Assembly (NCBI RefSeq): GCF_000767465.1
Contig: NZ_CP009292.1
Span: forward strand, 692,829-756,828
Source: Novosphingobium pentaromativorans US6-1
GTDB lineage: Bacteria > Pseudomonadota > Alphaproteobacteria > Sphingomonadales > Sphingomonadaceae
Length of the DNA stretch: 64,000 nucleotides
Reading direction: 5' to 3'
The notes beneath the pieces are model-generated. The model made no database searches and had not been told where the DNA came from. It saw only the letters and a list, made by a program, of their open reading frames with translations. Below, piece by piece: positions 9,056 through 17,391 of the stretch. Both the position numbers and the translations under genes were made by a program. The first letter of the stretch is position 1. Every line of letters begins with the position of its first letter.

Positions 9056-9103
9056 TTTGACACTTTATATGTCAATAGTGTTTATGGCCGCGTTTTTGAC
9101 ACT
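9056..9103. promoter_or_regulatory. TTTGACACT repeats and palindrome upstream of mucR
   Basis: TTTGACACT occurs twice in direct orientation, at 9056-9064 and 9095-9103. The first copy also forms an inverted repeat: TTGACA (9057-9062), seven bases, TGTCAA (9070-9075). The second copy ends 32 bases before the mucR start. MucR/Ros proteins are known to repress their own genes through upstream repeats, so this is a plausible operator; TTGACA could also be a -35 element. Confidence 0.4.
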
Positions 9104-9135
9104 CTCCTGCTCGCATTGAGCACTTTTCAAGTTGG

Positions 9136-10125
9136 ATGGATATGGCAGATTTCGACGCACGTCGCGCTTCACTGGACCTTGTCACAGCCTTTGTGAACAA
9201 CAACCAGCTCAACGCCTCTGAACTACCCTCGCTCCTCAGCGATGTATTCAAGGCTTTCCTGGAATTCGGCGAGGACGCGCCGATGCCTGCGCTTGCCAAG
9301 GCCGAGGCCAGGTCACAGGCCAATGCAGCAGAGGCAAAAGCCGCTGCAGCGCCGAAGCCTGAACAGCCGCCTGCCAAGGTCGCTGCCGAGCCGGCCAAGC
9401 AGGCCGCCGCGATCAAGCCCGCTGTTTCGGCCGAGGAATCGCACAGCGATCCGAACTTCGTCGTCTCTCTCATTACCGGTGAGAAGTTCAAGACGCTCAA
9501 GCGTCACTTGCGCAAGCACGGGCTAACGGAATCGCAATACAAGGCTCGCTACGATCTGCCGACCGACTATCCGATCGTCGCAAAAGCCTATTCGGACCTC
9601 CGCCGCAAGGTCGCCAAGAACATCGATCGCAGCGGTCAAGACACCGCATCGGCTGCTCCGGCGGCTGCGGCCAAGACCGAAGACGCTGCGCCCAAGGCAG
9701 CCGCAAAGGCCAAGCCTGCTGCTGCAAAGAAGAGCGCCGCCAAACCCAAGGCCGCAACGAGCAAGTCCGCCACCACCCCGAAGGCACCTGCCGCCAAGAC
9801 TGCCAATACGACCGCCAAGCCGGCAGCTCCGGCGAGCGACGGCAGCAAGGACAAGGCAGCGCCCGCAGCGGCAAAGGCAGCTACGCCCGCCAAGAAGGCG
9901 AGCAAGGCTCCGGCCAAGAGCCGTGCCAAGAAGGCTCCGGCCGCCCGCAAGCCTGCTGCTGCCAAGACTGCTTCGGCTCCTGCTCCGAAGCAGGAGGCAG
10001 CCGCACCGGCAGCTAACCCCGCGACCGAAAGCAAGAGCGCTTCCGCTCCTTCGTCGGCTGACAGCTCGGCCAGCTCGAAACCGGCCCGCAAGGACCGCCC
10101 CAAGCTCTCGGCTGTATTCAAGTAA
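9136..10125 (+). CDS. MucR-family regulator with histone-H1-like tail
   Basis: 329 residues, against roughly 140-160 for ordinary MucR/Ros proteins. The N-terminal oligomerisation part (residues 7-45, LDLVTAFVNNNQL...LPSLLSDVFKAF) and the DNA-binding core (about 105-165, GEKFKTLKRHLRKHGLTESQ) are typical. The two zinc cysteines of Ros are replaced by Ser111 and Thr114, while His124 and His128 remain. Zinc-free members of this family exist. Residues 47-104 and especially 166-329 are almost pure Ala/Lys/Pro/Ser repeats (PAAAKKSAAKPKAA style), like histone H1 or AlgP. The protein probably bridges or coats DNA in the nucleoid and silences genes. Start could also be the ATG at 9142. Followed by two hairpins. 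Confidence 0.88.
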   Translation: MDMADFDARRASLDLVTAFVNNNQLNASELPSLLSDVFKAFLEFGEDAPMPALAKAEARSQANAAEAKAAAAPKPEQPPAKVAAEPAKQAAAIKPAVSAEESHSDPNFVVSLITGEKFKTLKRHLRKHGLTESQYKARYDLPTDYPIVAKAYSDLRRKVAKNIDRSGQDTASAAPAAAAKTEDAAPKAAAKAKPAAAKKSAAKPKAATSKSATTPKAPAAKTANTTAKPAAPASDGSKDKAAPAAAKAATPAKKASKAPAKSRAKKAPAARKPAAAKTASAPAPKQEAAAPAANPATESKSASAPSSADSSASSKPARKDRPKLSAVFK

Positions 10126-10136
10126 TTGTGGGAGAC

Positions 10137-10164
10137 GGTTACGGCGTTGAATGGCGCCGTAACC
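10137..10164 (+). terminator. Hairpin 3' of mucR
   Basis: GGTTACGGCG pairs with CGCCGTAACC across an eight-base loop, 11 bases after the mucR stop. No T-run; it precedes a stronger terminator. Confidence 0.5.
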
Positions 10165-10179
10165 GCTACCACCAGAGCC

Positions 10180-10224
10180 AAAAAAGCCCCGGATGTCGCT
10201 GACTTGCGACATCCGGGGCTTTTT
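10180..10224. terminator. Strong bidirectional rho-independent terminator
   Basis: A near-perfect stem, AAAAAGCCCCGGATGTCGC with GCGACATCCGGGGCTTTTT, around a six-base loop. The A-run on one side and T-run on the other let it end both mucR and the convergent M20 hydrolase transcript. Confidence 0.92.
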
Positions 10225-10283
10225 CATGCCAGGGGATCGGGGGGAGCCAAGCGCCGCTTGCCTCCCCCCGCTTGAGGACTTTC

Positions 10284-11609
10284 TTATTCGCTACCCGCGA
10301 CGGAGAGCACGGCCAGGGCCAGCGTTTGCGTTCCCTTGCGGATCGATCCTTCCGGATCGGGCGCAAAGAAGGGAGAGTGGTTTACAGGCGGCCTTTCGCC
10401 GTTCTTCACGTAGCCCGCGAGGACCTCGGGCTTGACGCCGCCGACACCGATGAAGACGGACGGAACACCGGCAGCGATGAATTCCGAGAAGTCCTCACTG
10501 CCTGACCCCGCCGCCATCGATTCCGGCGCAACCGACACGTTGCCGCCCACGGCGTCCTTTACGACTGCTGCCACCTTGTCCGTCAGCTTGGGGTCGTTGT
10601 ACACGGCCGCTGTCCCGTAAAGGTAGTCGATCGTCGGATCCGGGGCGCCTGCCATGGCGGAGACGGCCTCGGCCGTCTTCGTCACGCCAGCCATGAGTTG
10701 CTTGCGGATCTCGGGATCGTGCGAGCGCAAGGTAAGCTCAAGTACCGAGGAGTCTGGAATGATATTGGGTGCCGTGCCAGCGTGGAAGCTGCCCACGGTA
10801 ATCACACCGAACTTGCTGGGATCGACTTCACGGCTGCGGATCGTCTGGACGTCGCTGACGAAGTGTCCGCCCATTACGATCGGATCGATGCTCGAGGCCG
10901 GCATGGAACCATGTGCGCCCTTGCCGTTGAACGTAATCCGCACCTGATCCGAGGCCGATGACGACATGCCCTCCTTGAAGTGCACGTTGCCAAGGGCATC
11001 GGGCGCAACATGCGCGGCAAAGCCATAGTCCGGCTTTGGAAAGCGCTTGAACAATTCGTCGTCGAGCATCGCCTTGGCCCCGCTCACGGTTTCCTCGGCG
11101 GGTTGCCCCACGAACATGAGGGTGCCGTGCCACCGGTCCTTCATCGCCAGCAATGCCTCGGCCGTGGCCACCCACCAGGTCATGTGGATGTCATGCCCGC
11201 AGGCATGCGCAGTCGGCACGACTTCGCCGTTCACTTTCTGGGTGTAGCGGCTCTGATAGGGCAGGCCGGTCTTCTCAAGCATGGGAAGACCGTCAAGCTC
11301 CGTGCGCACCAGAACGGTCGGCCCGTCACCGTTGCGATAAATCGCAACGATGCCGGTGCCGCCAACCTTCTCGGTCACTTCGAAGCCGAGCTTGCGCATC
11401 TTCGCCGCAAGCAAGGCTGCCGTGCGCGTTTCCTGAAAGGCAACTTCAGGATGCGCGTGGATGTCCTTGTAAAGCGCATCGAGCTGCGGGTAGTTCTTGT
11501 CGAGCACCGCATCGATACGCGCAAGGTCTGCCTTGTAGTCCGGTGATGCCGCAACCGCCGGAGAGGCAGCCAGCCCTGCCAAAAGCAGCAAGAATGGTGA
11601 CTTCTTCAT
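10284..11609 (-). CDS. Exported M20-family amidohydrolase/peptidase
   Basis: 441 residues with a signal peptide (about 1-21, cut near AVAA). Metal-site motifs of the M20 family are present: AHACGHDIHMTWW near residue 135, GQPAEE near 170 with the catalytic Glu, and GSEDFSEF near 380 for the second metal. The dimerisation domain carries GKGAHGSMP. Relatives hydrolyse N-acyl amino acids, hippurate or small peptides, usually in the cytoplasm; this one is sent to the periplasm. Its start lies 14 bases after the end of a TonB receptor on the same strand, so the pair is almost surely one operon: receptor imports, hydrolase trims. Confidence 0.87.
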   Translation of the reverse strand: MKKSPFLLLLAGLAASPAVAASPDYKADLARIDAVLDKNYPQLDALYKDIHAHPEVAFQETRTAALLAAKMRKLGFEVTEKVGGTGIVAIYRNGDGPTVLVRTELDGLPMLEKTGLPYQSRYTQKVNGEVVPTAHACGHDIHMTWWVATAEALLAMKDRWHGTLMFVGQPAEETVSGAKAMLDDELFKRFPKPDYGFAAHVAPDALGNVHFKEGMSSSASDQVRITFNGKGAHGSMPASSIDPIVMGGHFVSDVQTIRSREVDPSKFGVITVGSFHAGTAPNIIPDSSVLELTLRSHDPEIRKQLMAGVTKTAEAVSAMAGAPDPTIDYLYGTAAVYNDPKLTDKVAAVVKDAVGGNVSVAPESMAAGSGSEDFSEFIAAGVPSVFIGVGGVKPEVLAGYVKNGERPPVNHSPFFAPDPEGSIRKGTQTLALAVLSVAGSE

Positions 11610-11623
11610 GGGTTGGAACTCCT

Positions 11624-13915
11624 TTACATTGCGAAGTGGAGATTCACGCCGAACGTGCGCGGCGGGATCGAGAAGGTGATATCGCTGTAACCGAAGCCAC
11701 TGGACTGGCTCACATTGCCCACGGTGTCGGTGACGTTGTTGACGTATAGCGCCATGCCCCAGGTCTCGTTCTCGATACCCGCGCGCAGGTTGACGGTCGA
11801 ATAGTTACCGTAATTGGTGAGGTAGGGATCCGTCGCGCTGATGCTCGACTTCATCTTCCCGGTATAGGCATAGTCTGCGCGCAGCATTGCGTCGAAGCGG
11901 TCGTTCAACGCCCACTTGTAAGAGGCCGAGGCCGCGCCGCTCCACTTCGGGCTGTTGGCCAGACGATCGCCTTTCCGCCCGGTGGATGCGCTGATGAGGA
12001 TATCTTCGCTCGACTGATCCTCGGTCAGTTTGCCATCGGTGTAGCCACCCGAAACGGAAAGCGACAGGCCCGCCAGCGGACGCGCGGTCAGGTCGAATTC
12101 ACCGCCGCGAATACGCGCAGCGCCGGCATTGGTAAGAAAGGCGTAGAGCCCGTCGGCAGTGCGCGCCATAACCTGCATGTTGCTCCAGTCGATCTGGAAC
12201 ATCGATGCATTGAACACGACCTTGCCGCCCAGCCAGCTTGTCTTGATGCCCGCTTCGTAGTTCCACAGGCTGTCGGAATCATAGGCGATCAGGTGCGCCG
12301 GCAGGATCGGGATGTTGTTTGCCCCGCCCGGACGGAAGCCCTTGCCCGCGCTGGCATAAGCCATGAAATCCGGCGTGAAGTTGTAACTGACGTTGAACTT
12401 CTGGATGAGGCCGTTCGCGCTGGCCTTGCGCTCCTCGTAATCGGCAAGGATGCTTCCCGTGAGCGGGCTGGCCAGGGTGGACTCGCCACTCACGGTCTTG
12501 GAGTAGTCGTAATAACGCAGGCCGCCGGTGAGGCTGAGCTTATCGGTGGGGTGCAGGGTAACTTCACCGAAGCCGGCGATCTGCTCTGTCCTGGTTTCGA
12601 CATAGCGATAGCTCAGGTTCTGAAGCGGACTGGGTACCGACCCGTCGACCGGGCTCACGCTCGTCGTATTGCTGTCGATGTGGTCCTTGCGGTGCTCGTA
12701 GTAGCCGCCGATCGTCCAGTCGATCAGGTTGGTGCCGTTAGACGCCAGACGGACTTCGTAGTTCTGCGACTTGAGCCATGCAGGCTGATAGCCGATGACC
12801 GGCAGCACGGACTGCGCGTAATCGCTGAAGTCGGACTGCTGGTCGGGCGAGCAGGCACTGCTCTGGCCATAGTAGGCACTGCAGATCGAGGGAAGCGAAC
12901 CCAGGACCTGTACAGTAGGCGTGAAATCGACCGTACGCACGATGTTGAACTTGTAGTAGGTACCGGTGGCCGTCAACGTGGCGAAGCCGAAGTCCTGGTC
13001 AGCCTTGAGGTTGTAAAGCTGCATTTCGCTGTTGAAGGGCAACTGCACCTTGGAGTCGGTCTTGTAGCGGCCGAGCTGCGGATACCAGCCCTGCTGATCA
13101 TCGGCCGTCGTCTTTTCGTAGATGGCAGTGGCAAGGATCTTCGTATCCGGCCCCGGCTCATAGCCGATCAGGGCACGCACGCCGCGCGCCTCACTATCGT
13201 TGATGTTCTTTTCGCCGTAAAGGACATTGTCGATAAAGCCGGGCTTCTTCTGGTAGTATCCGACGACGCGGACCCCCAGCTTGTCCTCGACGATCGGGAC
13301 GTTGACCATCGCCTTCACGCCGTAGCCTGTACCGCCGCCGTCGATTGCCGACGCATCGGCCTCGGCCGCCGCTTCGTAAGTAGAAGCGTCCGGCTTCTTG
13401 AAAATGACGCGCAGGGTGCCCGCCATAGAGCTGGCGCCATAGAGCGTACCTTGCGGACCGCGTAGGACCTCCACACGCTCAACATCGAAAAGGTTGAGAT
13501 TGGCCGCGACTGCTCCGGGGTCCTGGTTCGTGCCGCTCGGACCGGTGACAGGCGTTTCGTCGTAGTACAGGCCAACGGTGGCTTCGCCAGCGGCGTTCAC
13601 GCCGCGGATGCTGATGCGGCTGGACCCGATCTGACCTTGCGAAACATTGAGGTTCGGCACCTGGCGGAAATAGCCGGTAATCTCGCTCGACCCCATTTCC
13701 CGGAGCGTTTCACCACTCATCGCCGCGATGCTGATCGGCGTCTCCTGCAGGGTCGAATCGCGGCGCAGGGCAGTCACCACGATATCGCCCGAGGCCAGGA
13801 TACCCCCGTTTGCGCTTTCGCTGGTGGCAGCAGCATTGCTGGTCTGCGCCATCGAAGTGAGCGGGAATGCGGATACAGCGGCCAGAAGCGTGGCCATGAT
13901 GATCGAAGATTTCAT
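11624..13915 (-). CDS. TonB-dependent receptor (no STN domain)
   Basis: 763 residues. Signal peptide ending SMAQT, TonB-box-like DIVVTALRR near residue 45, plug with ISIRGVNAAGEATVGLYYD and VEVLRGPQGTLYGASSMAGTLRV, then a barrel ending in FGVNLHFAM. It is clearly a paralog of the receptor just upstream: both share TALRR, GLYY...P..GPSG...DPG and the LRGPQGTLYGA segment, but this one lacks the N-terminal signalling domain. Followed by the M20 hydrolase in the same operon, which suggests a peptide-like or acylated ligand. Preceded by 345 bases that must carry its promoter. Confidence 0.92.
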   Translation of the reverse strand: MKSSIIMATLLAAVSAFPLTSMAQTSNAAATSESANGGILASGDIVVTALRRDSTLQETPISIAAMSGETLREMGSSEITGYFRQVPNLNVSQGQIGSSRISIRGVNAAGEATVGLYYDETPVTGPSGTNQDPGAVAANLNLFDVERVEVLRGPQGTLYGASSMAGTLRVIFKKPDASTYEAAAEADASAIDGGGTGYGVKAMVNVPIVEDKLGVRVVGYYQKKPGFIDNVLYGEKNINDSEARGVRALIGYEPGPDTKILATAIYEKTTADDQQGWYPQLGRYKTDSKVQLPFNSEMQLYNLKADQDFGFATLTATGTYYKFNIVRTVDFTPTVQVLGSLPSICSAYYGQSSACSPDQQSDFSDYAQSVLPVIGYQPAWLKSQNYEVRLASNGTNLIDWTIGGYYEHRKDHIDSNTTSVSPVDGSVPSPLQNLSYRYVETRTEQIAGFGEVTLHPTDKLSLTGGLRYYDYSKTVSGESTLASPLTGSILADYEERKASANGLIQKFNVSYNFTPDFMAYASAGKGFRPGGANNIPILPAHLIAYDSDSLWNYEAGIKTSWLGGKVVFNASMFQIDWSNMQVMARTADGLYAFLTNAGAARIRGGEFDLTARPLAGLSLSVSGGYTDGKLTEDQSSEDILISASTGRKGDRLANSPKWSGAASASYKWALNDRFDAMLRADYAYTGKMKSSISATDPYLTNYGNYSTVNLRAGIENETWGMALYVNNVTDTVGNVSQSSGFGYSDITFSIPPRTFGVNLHFAM

Positions 13916-14260
13916 GTGGAAAGATACCCCCCTTGATACAGGACGATTATGGTTGGCGATGCGCCAGCCTCCCGTGCAATCCTTCCCAGACGCCGATTAT
14001 CTTTTTGATTGGGATGTTCTGGATGCGGCATGGCCCAGGTCCCGTCGAACTTTACGGCGGACAGGCGATGGCCGGACAAAAGCCCGATACTGCCGCCTGC
14101 ATTGCCGTTCGCTCCGGTCACAAAGCCATGCCCCACCTTGCCCTCACGAGTGCGACCCGAAGGGTGTTCACAAGGGAAGACGCAGCGGCGAAACGAGTCC
14201 TCACCGAATTATGAAAGTTTTTTTGCAGTGCAGCAGACCGCGATGAGCCGCAGCCGAGTA
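13916..14260. other. Intergenic region between two TonB-receptor genes
   Basis: 345 bases between two minus-strand genes. GGGGGG just before 13915 on the minus strand may act as ribosome site for the downstream receptor. A plus-strand open frame crosses it but has no start signal or recognisable product. I see no strong terminator or repeat. Confidence 0.4.
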
Positions 14261-16777
14261 TCAGAAGATCGCGTTGAACCCGATCGACACAGTGCGGGGA
14301 CGGACCCGGGTGATCGTTCGCGGCGCGAAGATGAAATCGGAAGCCTGGATACGGCCGTGGCTTCCCGTCAGATTGGTGACGCCAAGTATCACCGAATGAA
14401 CCGATCCTTGCAGGCTTGCCCGCAGGTCGATCGATCCGGCGCTGCCGATACGCATGACACGCTCGTCAGTGCGGTTGGCCGTCGAATAATGGCGGCTGCT
14501 GAAATGGCCGGAGAGCGCCAGCTTGAACGCGAGGTCGCCGCCGAGGTCCCAGCGGCTTGTCAGGACGCTGCTCACGATGAACGGGGGAACGAAGGCAAGG
14601 CGATCGCCCGCGCGGCCGGACGTCTGCGCGATCTCGCTTACCTGATCGGAAGTCAGGCGGGGATCGAGGTAGGTCGCCTGCACGTTCGCCTCGAGGTGTT
14701 CGCCGACCCGGGCATCCAACCCCAGTTCGATCCCGTCGATACGCGCACTGCCAAGGTTACTGATGATGGCAAAGGCGCCGTTGTTGGTAATGGCCGAGAC
14801 TTCCATGTCCGACCAGGTCTGACGGAACGCGGCGCCGCTAAGCTGGATCGCATCGCGCCCCAGCGAGACGCGCCACCCCAGTTCCCGGCTGACGAGGCGA
14901 TCGCCGCGGTACACCGCAGCGTCTCTGGGCAGGCCCGGCACGATGTTGATGCCGCCCGGCCGAAAGCCCTGCGCCACCTCACCGTAGATCAGCCAATCGG
15001 GGGCAGGATGGAAATCGAAGCGCATCCGACCCGCGGTGCCCCGCACCGAGTATACGTAGGATTCAGATCCTTCACTGCCGTAGACCTCGGTCGCCGGATT
15101 GCGCAGAATGCTCTCTCCGCTTGCCGAGCGCCGATAGCGAAAGATGCGCCCCCCCGCCGTAACGTGGAGACGATCCGTTGCATTCCAGGTCACATCGCCG
15201 AATGCCGCCACCTGATTGAGGGACCCGGCAAAGCGCCGCAGGCTTAACAGCGGGGCGGCGGCATCGACCACTCCCTGCTCGTCCGCGCTGCGGGTCAGGC
15301 TTTCACCCCGGTCAGTCCGGCGATTGACGAAGAAACCGGCCGTCCAGTTCAGCGCGCCCCTTCCGGAAAGGCGCAATTCGGCCGAGGTGCTGGTGACACG
15401 CAGCGGCTGATCGAGCACGGCCGGCGTCGCGGTATCCAGATAGCTGCCGAATTGCGTGAGTTCGGCCGCGGAACATCCCGATGCAGCAGGCCTGTCGAAA
15501 TAGCCGGCGCAGGCCTGCGCGTCACCGCGCAGATCTTCCAGGACGGCGGTGAAATCGAAACTTCGACGAGGCAGCCACCGGTAGCGCGAAGCCGAAAGTT
15601 CGACATCGGTGGTGCCCAGGGCGCCACGAACGACGGCAGAAGCCATCCAGAATCGGCTTGAAAAAGGCAGGCGAACGGTCCGGTTGGTCCGGTTCGTGCC
15701 GACGTCTCCGCTGCCGCTTCCGAAATCGTCATAGTCGGTCTTCTGATAGGCGCCTTCGAGCGAGAGCGACCAGTCCGGGTCGGGTTCCCACTTCACGGCC
15801 AGACGTGCACCGGCGTCGTCCCTGTTGCCGATATTGGCCAGACCGAGCGCCACGTTGTCGACAAAGCCCGCCTCGCGCCTGCGGTAGGCGACCGCGCGCA
15901 GCGCAGCGCGCCCGGGGAGAAGTGCGAGATTGATCACGGACGAGGCATCGAAACCGTTGCCTCCGCCCCTCGTGGAGGACACCGATCCGTCGAGATTGGC
16001 GGAATACCTGTCGAGTTCGGGCTGGCGAAAGAGCACGCGCATGGTGCCGGCCAGCGATCCGGCGCCGTAGAGAGTCCCCTGCGGCCCGCGCAGCACCTCG
16101 ATCCGATCGACATCGATCAACAGCAGGTTGGGCGTCATCAGGCCGGGATCCGAAGTGGAGCCCGAAGGCCCCAGAACCGGAGCATTGCCGTAGTAGAGGC
16201 CGACGCTCGGCTCGCCTGCACTGATCACGCCGCGCAGCGACAACCGATCCAACCCCGCGCCTTGAGAGGTGATCGCCAGACTGGGCGCCAACCTTGCAAC
16301 GTCCGCATTGGTCCTGCCCGCCAGTTCGCTCCACTGCTGCCCCTCAATCGCAATCATGCTGACCGGGGTGTCCAGCAGGAGCGTGGGCCTTCGCAGGGCG
16401 GTCACGATGATGGAAGACGGGGCGGCCGTCTGAACATGCCGCTCGGCAGGTGGAGCGGATGCGTCGGTGCCACCTTCGGATTTCGCGACTTCGATGCGCT
16501 CTATGACAAAGGTCCGAGGCGCGATGCGCCTGGCGCGCAGGCCCGTACCGCGCAGCATTTCATCGAGTGCGGCCTCCGGCTTCGACGGCTTGCCGGGCTT
16601 GCCCGCCCGAAGCCCGGACACCGTCTCGGGCCGGAAGAGAATCGACAGATGGCCGCGCCGGGCGAGGGCCTGCAGGGCCTCTGCCAGCGAAGCCTGCCCG
16701 GTCGCAGCAAACGCCGTCGGCACGGCGAAAGCGCAGCAGGACCACGCCAGGATAACAATCAGGGCCTGCCGTGCCAT
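14261..16777 (-). CDS. TonB-dependent receptor with STN signalling domain (FecA-like)
   Basis: 838 residues from the ATG at 16777 (a TTG two codons earlier is possible). After the signal peptide (ending AFA) comes an STN domain at about 27-95 (SLAEALQALARRGHLSILF...LLRGTGLRARRI type sequence), then a linker, TonB-box-like SIIVTALRR near 130, plug and barrel ending in VSIGFNAIF. STN domains pass a ligand-bound signal to a FecR protein in the inner membrane, which frees an ECF sigma factor. A fecI-fecR pair starts 113 bases away in the opposite direction, the usual partner arrangement. The plug closely matches that of the next receptor gene downstream. Confidence 0.92.
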   Translation of the reverse strand: MARQALIVILAWSCCAFAVPTAFAATGQASLAEALQALARRGHLSILFRPETVSGLRAGKPGKPSKPEAALDEMLRGTGLRARRIAPRTFVIERIEVAKSEGGTDASAPPAERHVQTAAPSSIIVTALRRPTLLLDTPVSMIAIEGQQWSELAGRTNADVARLAPSLAITSQGAGLDRLSLRGVISAGEPSVGLYYGNAPVLGPSGSTSDPGLMTPNLLLIDVDRIEVLRGPQGTLYGAGSLAGTMRVLFRQPELDRYSANLDGSVSSTRGGGNGFDASSVINLALLPGRAALRAVAYRRREAGFVDNVALGLANIGNRDDAGARLAVKWEPDPDWSLSLEGAYQKTDYDDFGSGSGDVGTNRTNRTVRLPFSSRFWMASAVVRGALGTTDVELSASRYRWLPRRSFDFTAVLEDLRGDAQACAGYFDRPAASGCSAAELTQFGSYLDTATPAVLDQPLRVTSTSAELRLSGRGALNWTAGFFVNRRTDRGESLTRSADEQGVVDAAAPLLSLRRFAGSLNQVAAFGDVTWNATDRLHVTAGGRIFRYRRSASGESILRNPATEVYGSEGSESYVYSVRGTAGRMRFDFHPAPDWLIYGEVAQGFRPGGINIVPGLPRDAAVYRGDRLVSRELGWRVSLGRDAIQLSGAAFRQTWSDMEVSAITNNGAFAIISNLGSARIDGIELGLDARVGEHLEANVQATYLDPRLTSDQVSEIAQTSGRAGDRLAFVPPFIVSSVLTSRWDLGGDLAFKLALSGHFSSRHYSTANRTDERVMRIGSAGSIDLRASLQGSVHSVILGVTNLTGSHGRIQASDFIFAPRTITRVRPRTVSIGFNAIF

Positions 16778-16890
16778 TACCAAGGGCGAAATCTCTTGCG
16801 TGTTTCCTGATAGGCGAAAGTTTGATTACTCTAGCTTGATTCGCCGACCGTGGTAGTCGGCCCACAACCTTTTTCACACCTGGGTCCCGG

Positions 16891-17391
16891 ATGAGCGAGC
16901 CGAACAAACTGCACGACGCAATCTTTCCGCACCTGCCCGTCCTGCGACAATGGTTGCTGCGTCGCCTCGATCGCAAGGAAGACGTAGAAGACGTCGTACA
17001 GGACGTTTGGATGCGGCTTTGCCGGCTGCCGGATCAGGGCGTCATCGAAAATCCGCGCGCCTATCTGTTTCGCACCGCAGGGAGCGTCATGACCGACCGT
17101 TTCCGCCGCGGCGAAGTCCGGGCGGCCAAACGCCATGAGGAATTGACAGAAATTCGCCACCCCGTTGAGGAGATCACGCCCGAGCGCGTCTTGATGGGAA
17201 AGAATGAGATAGAAAGGGTCGTGGCACGCATCGGGATGTTGCCGGAGCGCACGCGCGATATCTTCGTGTTGAGCAGGTTTGAGAATCTAAATAACAAGCA
17301 GATCGCTGCCGCAATGGGCATTTCGGTAAGCGCAATCGAAAAGCATATGATGAAAGCAATGCGCGCATTGCTGGAGGAGAGCGATGACTGA
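16891..17391 (+). CDS. FecI-like ECF sigma factor
   Basis: 166 residues. Region 2 at about 10-80 (EDVEDVVQDVWMRLCRLP, then FRTAGSVMTDRFRR for promoter melting) and region 4 at about 110-160 (LPERTRDIFVLSRFENLNNKQIAAAMG helix-turn-helix). It is a FecI-type sigma that directs RNA polymerase to TonB-receptor promoters. It diverges from the STN receptor and overlaps the fecR gene by eight bases (ATGACTGA), so the two are translationally coupled. The target is probably the STN receptor promoter between 16778 and 16890, and perhaps the downstream operon. Confidence 0.9.
   Translation: MSEPNKLHDAIFPHLPVLRQWLLRRLDRKEDVEDVVQDVWMRLCRLPDQGVIENPRAYLFRTAGSVMTDRFRRGEVRAAKRHEELTEIRHPVEEITPERVLMGKNEIERVVARIGMLPERTRDIFVLSRFENLNNKQIAAAMGISVSAIEKHMMKAMRALLEESDD

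Noticed and set aside
12293..13465. Long plus-strand open frame (390 codons) inside a TonB-receptor gene
   Set aside because: It is the antisense of a well-supported receptor; composition (Arg/Val/Asp/Gly-rich, no motifs) is that of a GC-rich shadow frame.
14009..15247. 412-codon plus-strand frame across the intergenic region and receptor end
   Set aside because: Mostly antisense to the STN receptor, no ribosome site, Arg/Ala-rich product.
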